Positions 63,226 to 64,000 of a stretch of 64,000 bases of DNA are shown here, piece after piece. How positions within the stretch are numbered: position 1 is the stretch's first letter; every line of letters starts with the position of its first letter. A program made the translations under genes and the position numbers. Below the pieces are notes generated by a model. That model was not told where the DNA came from, did not search any database, and was given only the letters and a program-made list of their open reading frames with translations. Source of the stretch: Rhodobacter sp. 24-YEA-8 (GTDB lineage Bacteria; Pseudomonadota; Alphaproteobacteria; Rhodobacterales; Rhodobacteraceae). The stretch spans positions 2,369,001 through 2,433,000 of the forward strand of contig NZ_FNSK01000001.1 in assembly GCF_900105075.1 (NCBI RefSeq), written 5' to 3'.

Positions 63226-64000
63226 ATGAACGTGCAAACGAAGCCTGAACCCTTTTCCCTCCAGCGCCGCAAGGCAGGTGGCGGCACCGCGCCGCTGGCG
63301 AATTGGGGCTTTGCGAATGAGACCGACCGTCTGACCGATGTGCTTTTGGGCGATCCGGCCTATCTGCGTCATATGGCAACCTCGTCGCTGTCGCGCAAAC
63401 ATCTGCGCGAAAACCCCTGCAACATCCAGGAGGCCCAGGCGCAGCATAAAGAGCTGAAAGCGGCCTATGAGAGCTTTGGCGTTCGCGTACATACCGTGCC
63501 GCCCGAGGCGGAACTCCCGATGCAGGTCTATACCCGCGATTCGTCCGTGATGACCCCATACGGCGCCGTGATCACCGCCATGAGCCAGCCCTGGCGGCGC
63601 GGCGAGAACTATGCCGCCATCCGCCATTACGAAAGCCTCGGCATCCCGATCTATGACATGGTCACCGCCGGCACCTTCGAGGGCGGCGATTTCAACGTGA
63701 TCGAAGAAGGCGTGCTGCTGGTCGGCTGTGGCGGCGCGCGCACAAATGAAGACGGCGCGCGCCAGGTGGCGGGCTGGTTCGAGGATGAGGGCTGGGAGGT
63801 CCGCCTTGCCTTTATCGACGAATATTACGTCCATATCGACCTGATGGTGGTGCCGATCGCACCGAAACTGACCGCCGTCTGCCTTGCATGTACGGAACCC
63901 GCGATTGTCGACTGGCTGAAGGCGAAAGGCCATGAAATCATCGATGTGCCTTTCCAGGACACGATGGCGCTCGGCTGCAATTTCATGAGCCTTGGCGGGG
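63226..64000 (+). CDS. Arginine deiminase/dimethylargininase-superfamily enzyme (3' end outside window)
   Basis: The first 258 residues of a guanidino-group-modifying enzyme. Signatures are MQVYTRDSSVMTPYG near 105, GTFEGGDFNVI with the Glu/Asp that hold the guanidinium, and HIDLMVVP with the H-x-D pair. The catalytic cysteine may be the one in ALGCNFMSLG near the cut, or lie beyond it. AGGAGA lies six bases before ATG, 17 bases after the M20 stop, so they are co-transcribed. The family includes DDAH, arginine deiminase and amidinotransferases; which one cannot be settled on a fragment. Confidence 0.83.
   Translation, partial: MNVQTKPEPFSLQRRKAGGGTAPLANWGFANETDRLTDVLLGDPAYLRHMATSSLSRKHLRENPCNIQEAQAQHKELKAAYESFGVRVHTVPPEAELPMQVYTRDSSVMTPYGAVITAMSQPWRRGENYAAIRHYESLGIPIYDMVTAGTFEGGDFNVIEEGVLLVGCGGARTNEDGARQVAGWFEDEGWEVRLAFIDEYYVHIDLMVVPIAPKLTAVCLACTEPAIVDWLKAKGHEIIDVPFQDTMALGCNFMSLGG

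Noticed and set aside
1..64000. tRNA, rRNA, CRISPR array, insertion sequence, prophage or restriction system
   Set aside because: No T-arm-like motifs, spaced repeats, transposase or integrase motifs, or defence-type domains were found on either strand.

Overview
The window is from a GC-rich alphaproteobacterium, almost certainly a member of the Rhodobacteraceae (Paracoccaceae). The evidence is the chvI-chvG-hprK-rapZ-PTS block next to pckA, the yidC-MOSC-engB order, an smo/mtlK-type polyol operon like that of Rhodobacter sphaeroides, and short rho-independent terminators with sigma70-like promoters in about 60% GC DNA. No tRNA, rRNA, CRISPR array, insertion sequence or prophage was recognised.

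Layout. 1-3.6 kb (minus): a catabolic operon of luciferase-like monooxygenase, 4-OT-type tautomerase, alpha/beta hydrolase and a polar amino-acid ABC transporter; the transporter ATPase has an apparent frameshift in a run of seven C. 3.7-9.7 kb (minus): engB, a MOSC protein, yidC, a degenerate-GGDEF/EAL protein and ttcA. 10-11.6 kb: a divergent but intact rarA directly downstream of the decayed N-terminus of another rarA. 11.7-29.6 kb (minus): the whole S10-spc-alpha ribosomal protein cluster from rpsJ to rplQ, with secY, adk and rpoA, in canonical order. It is broken at three places by non-ribosomal genes and terminators. 30-34.4 kb: tuf, a lipoprotein and parC. 34.5-40 kb (plus): an SH3 protein, an SDR, a twin-TM small protein, a cobalamin adenosyltransferase, etfB-etfA and 3-hydroxybutyryl-CoA dehydrogenase. 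40-47.3 kb (minus): a polyol uptake and oxidation operon (smoEFGK-mtlK) with a SorC-family regulator and a HAD phosphatase. 47.4-54.8 kb: an acyltransferase, HPr, EIIA-Man, rapZ, hprK and chvG-chvI (minus), then divergent pckA (plus). 54.9-64 kb: a putative guanidino-compound cluster of an AruI-like ThDP decarboxylase, a PotABCD-type ABC importer, a LysR regulator, an AbgB-like M20 hydrolase and an arginine deiminase/DDAH-superfamily enzyme cut by the window end.

The genes read as housekeeping translation, secretion and envelope-sensing blocks separated by small-molecule uptake and catabolism operons. The points most worth a second look are: the S10-spc-alpha cluster split into separate transcription units at three insertion points, with intact terminators and two good replacement promoters; the rarA remnant beside a divergent rarA; the two uncharacterised catabolic operons at the window ends; a 12-base motif shared by the two promoter regions of the guanidino cluster; the SorC-type operator at smoE; and the C7 frameshift in the first ABC ATPase.
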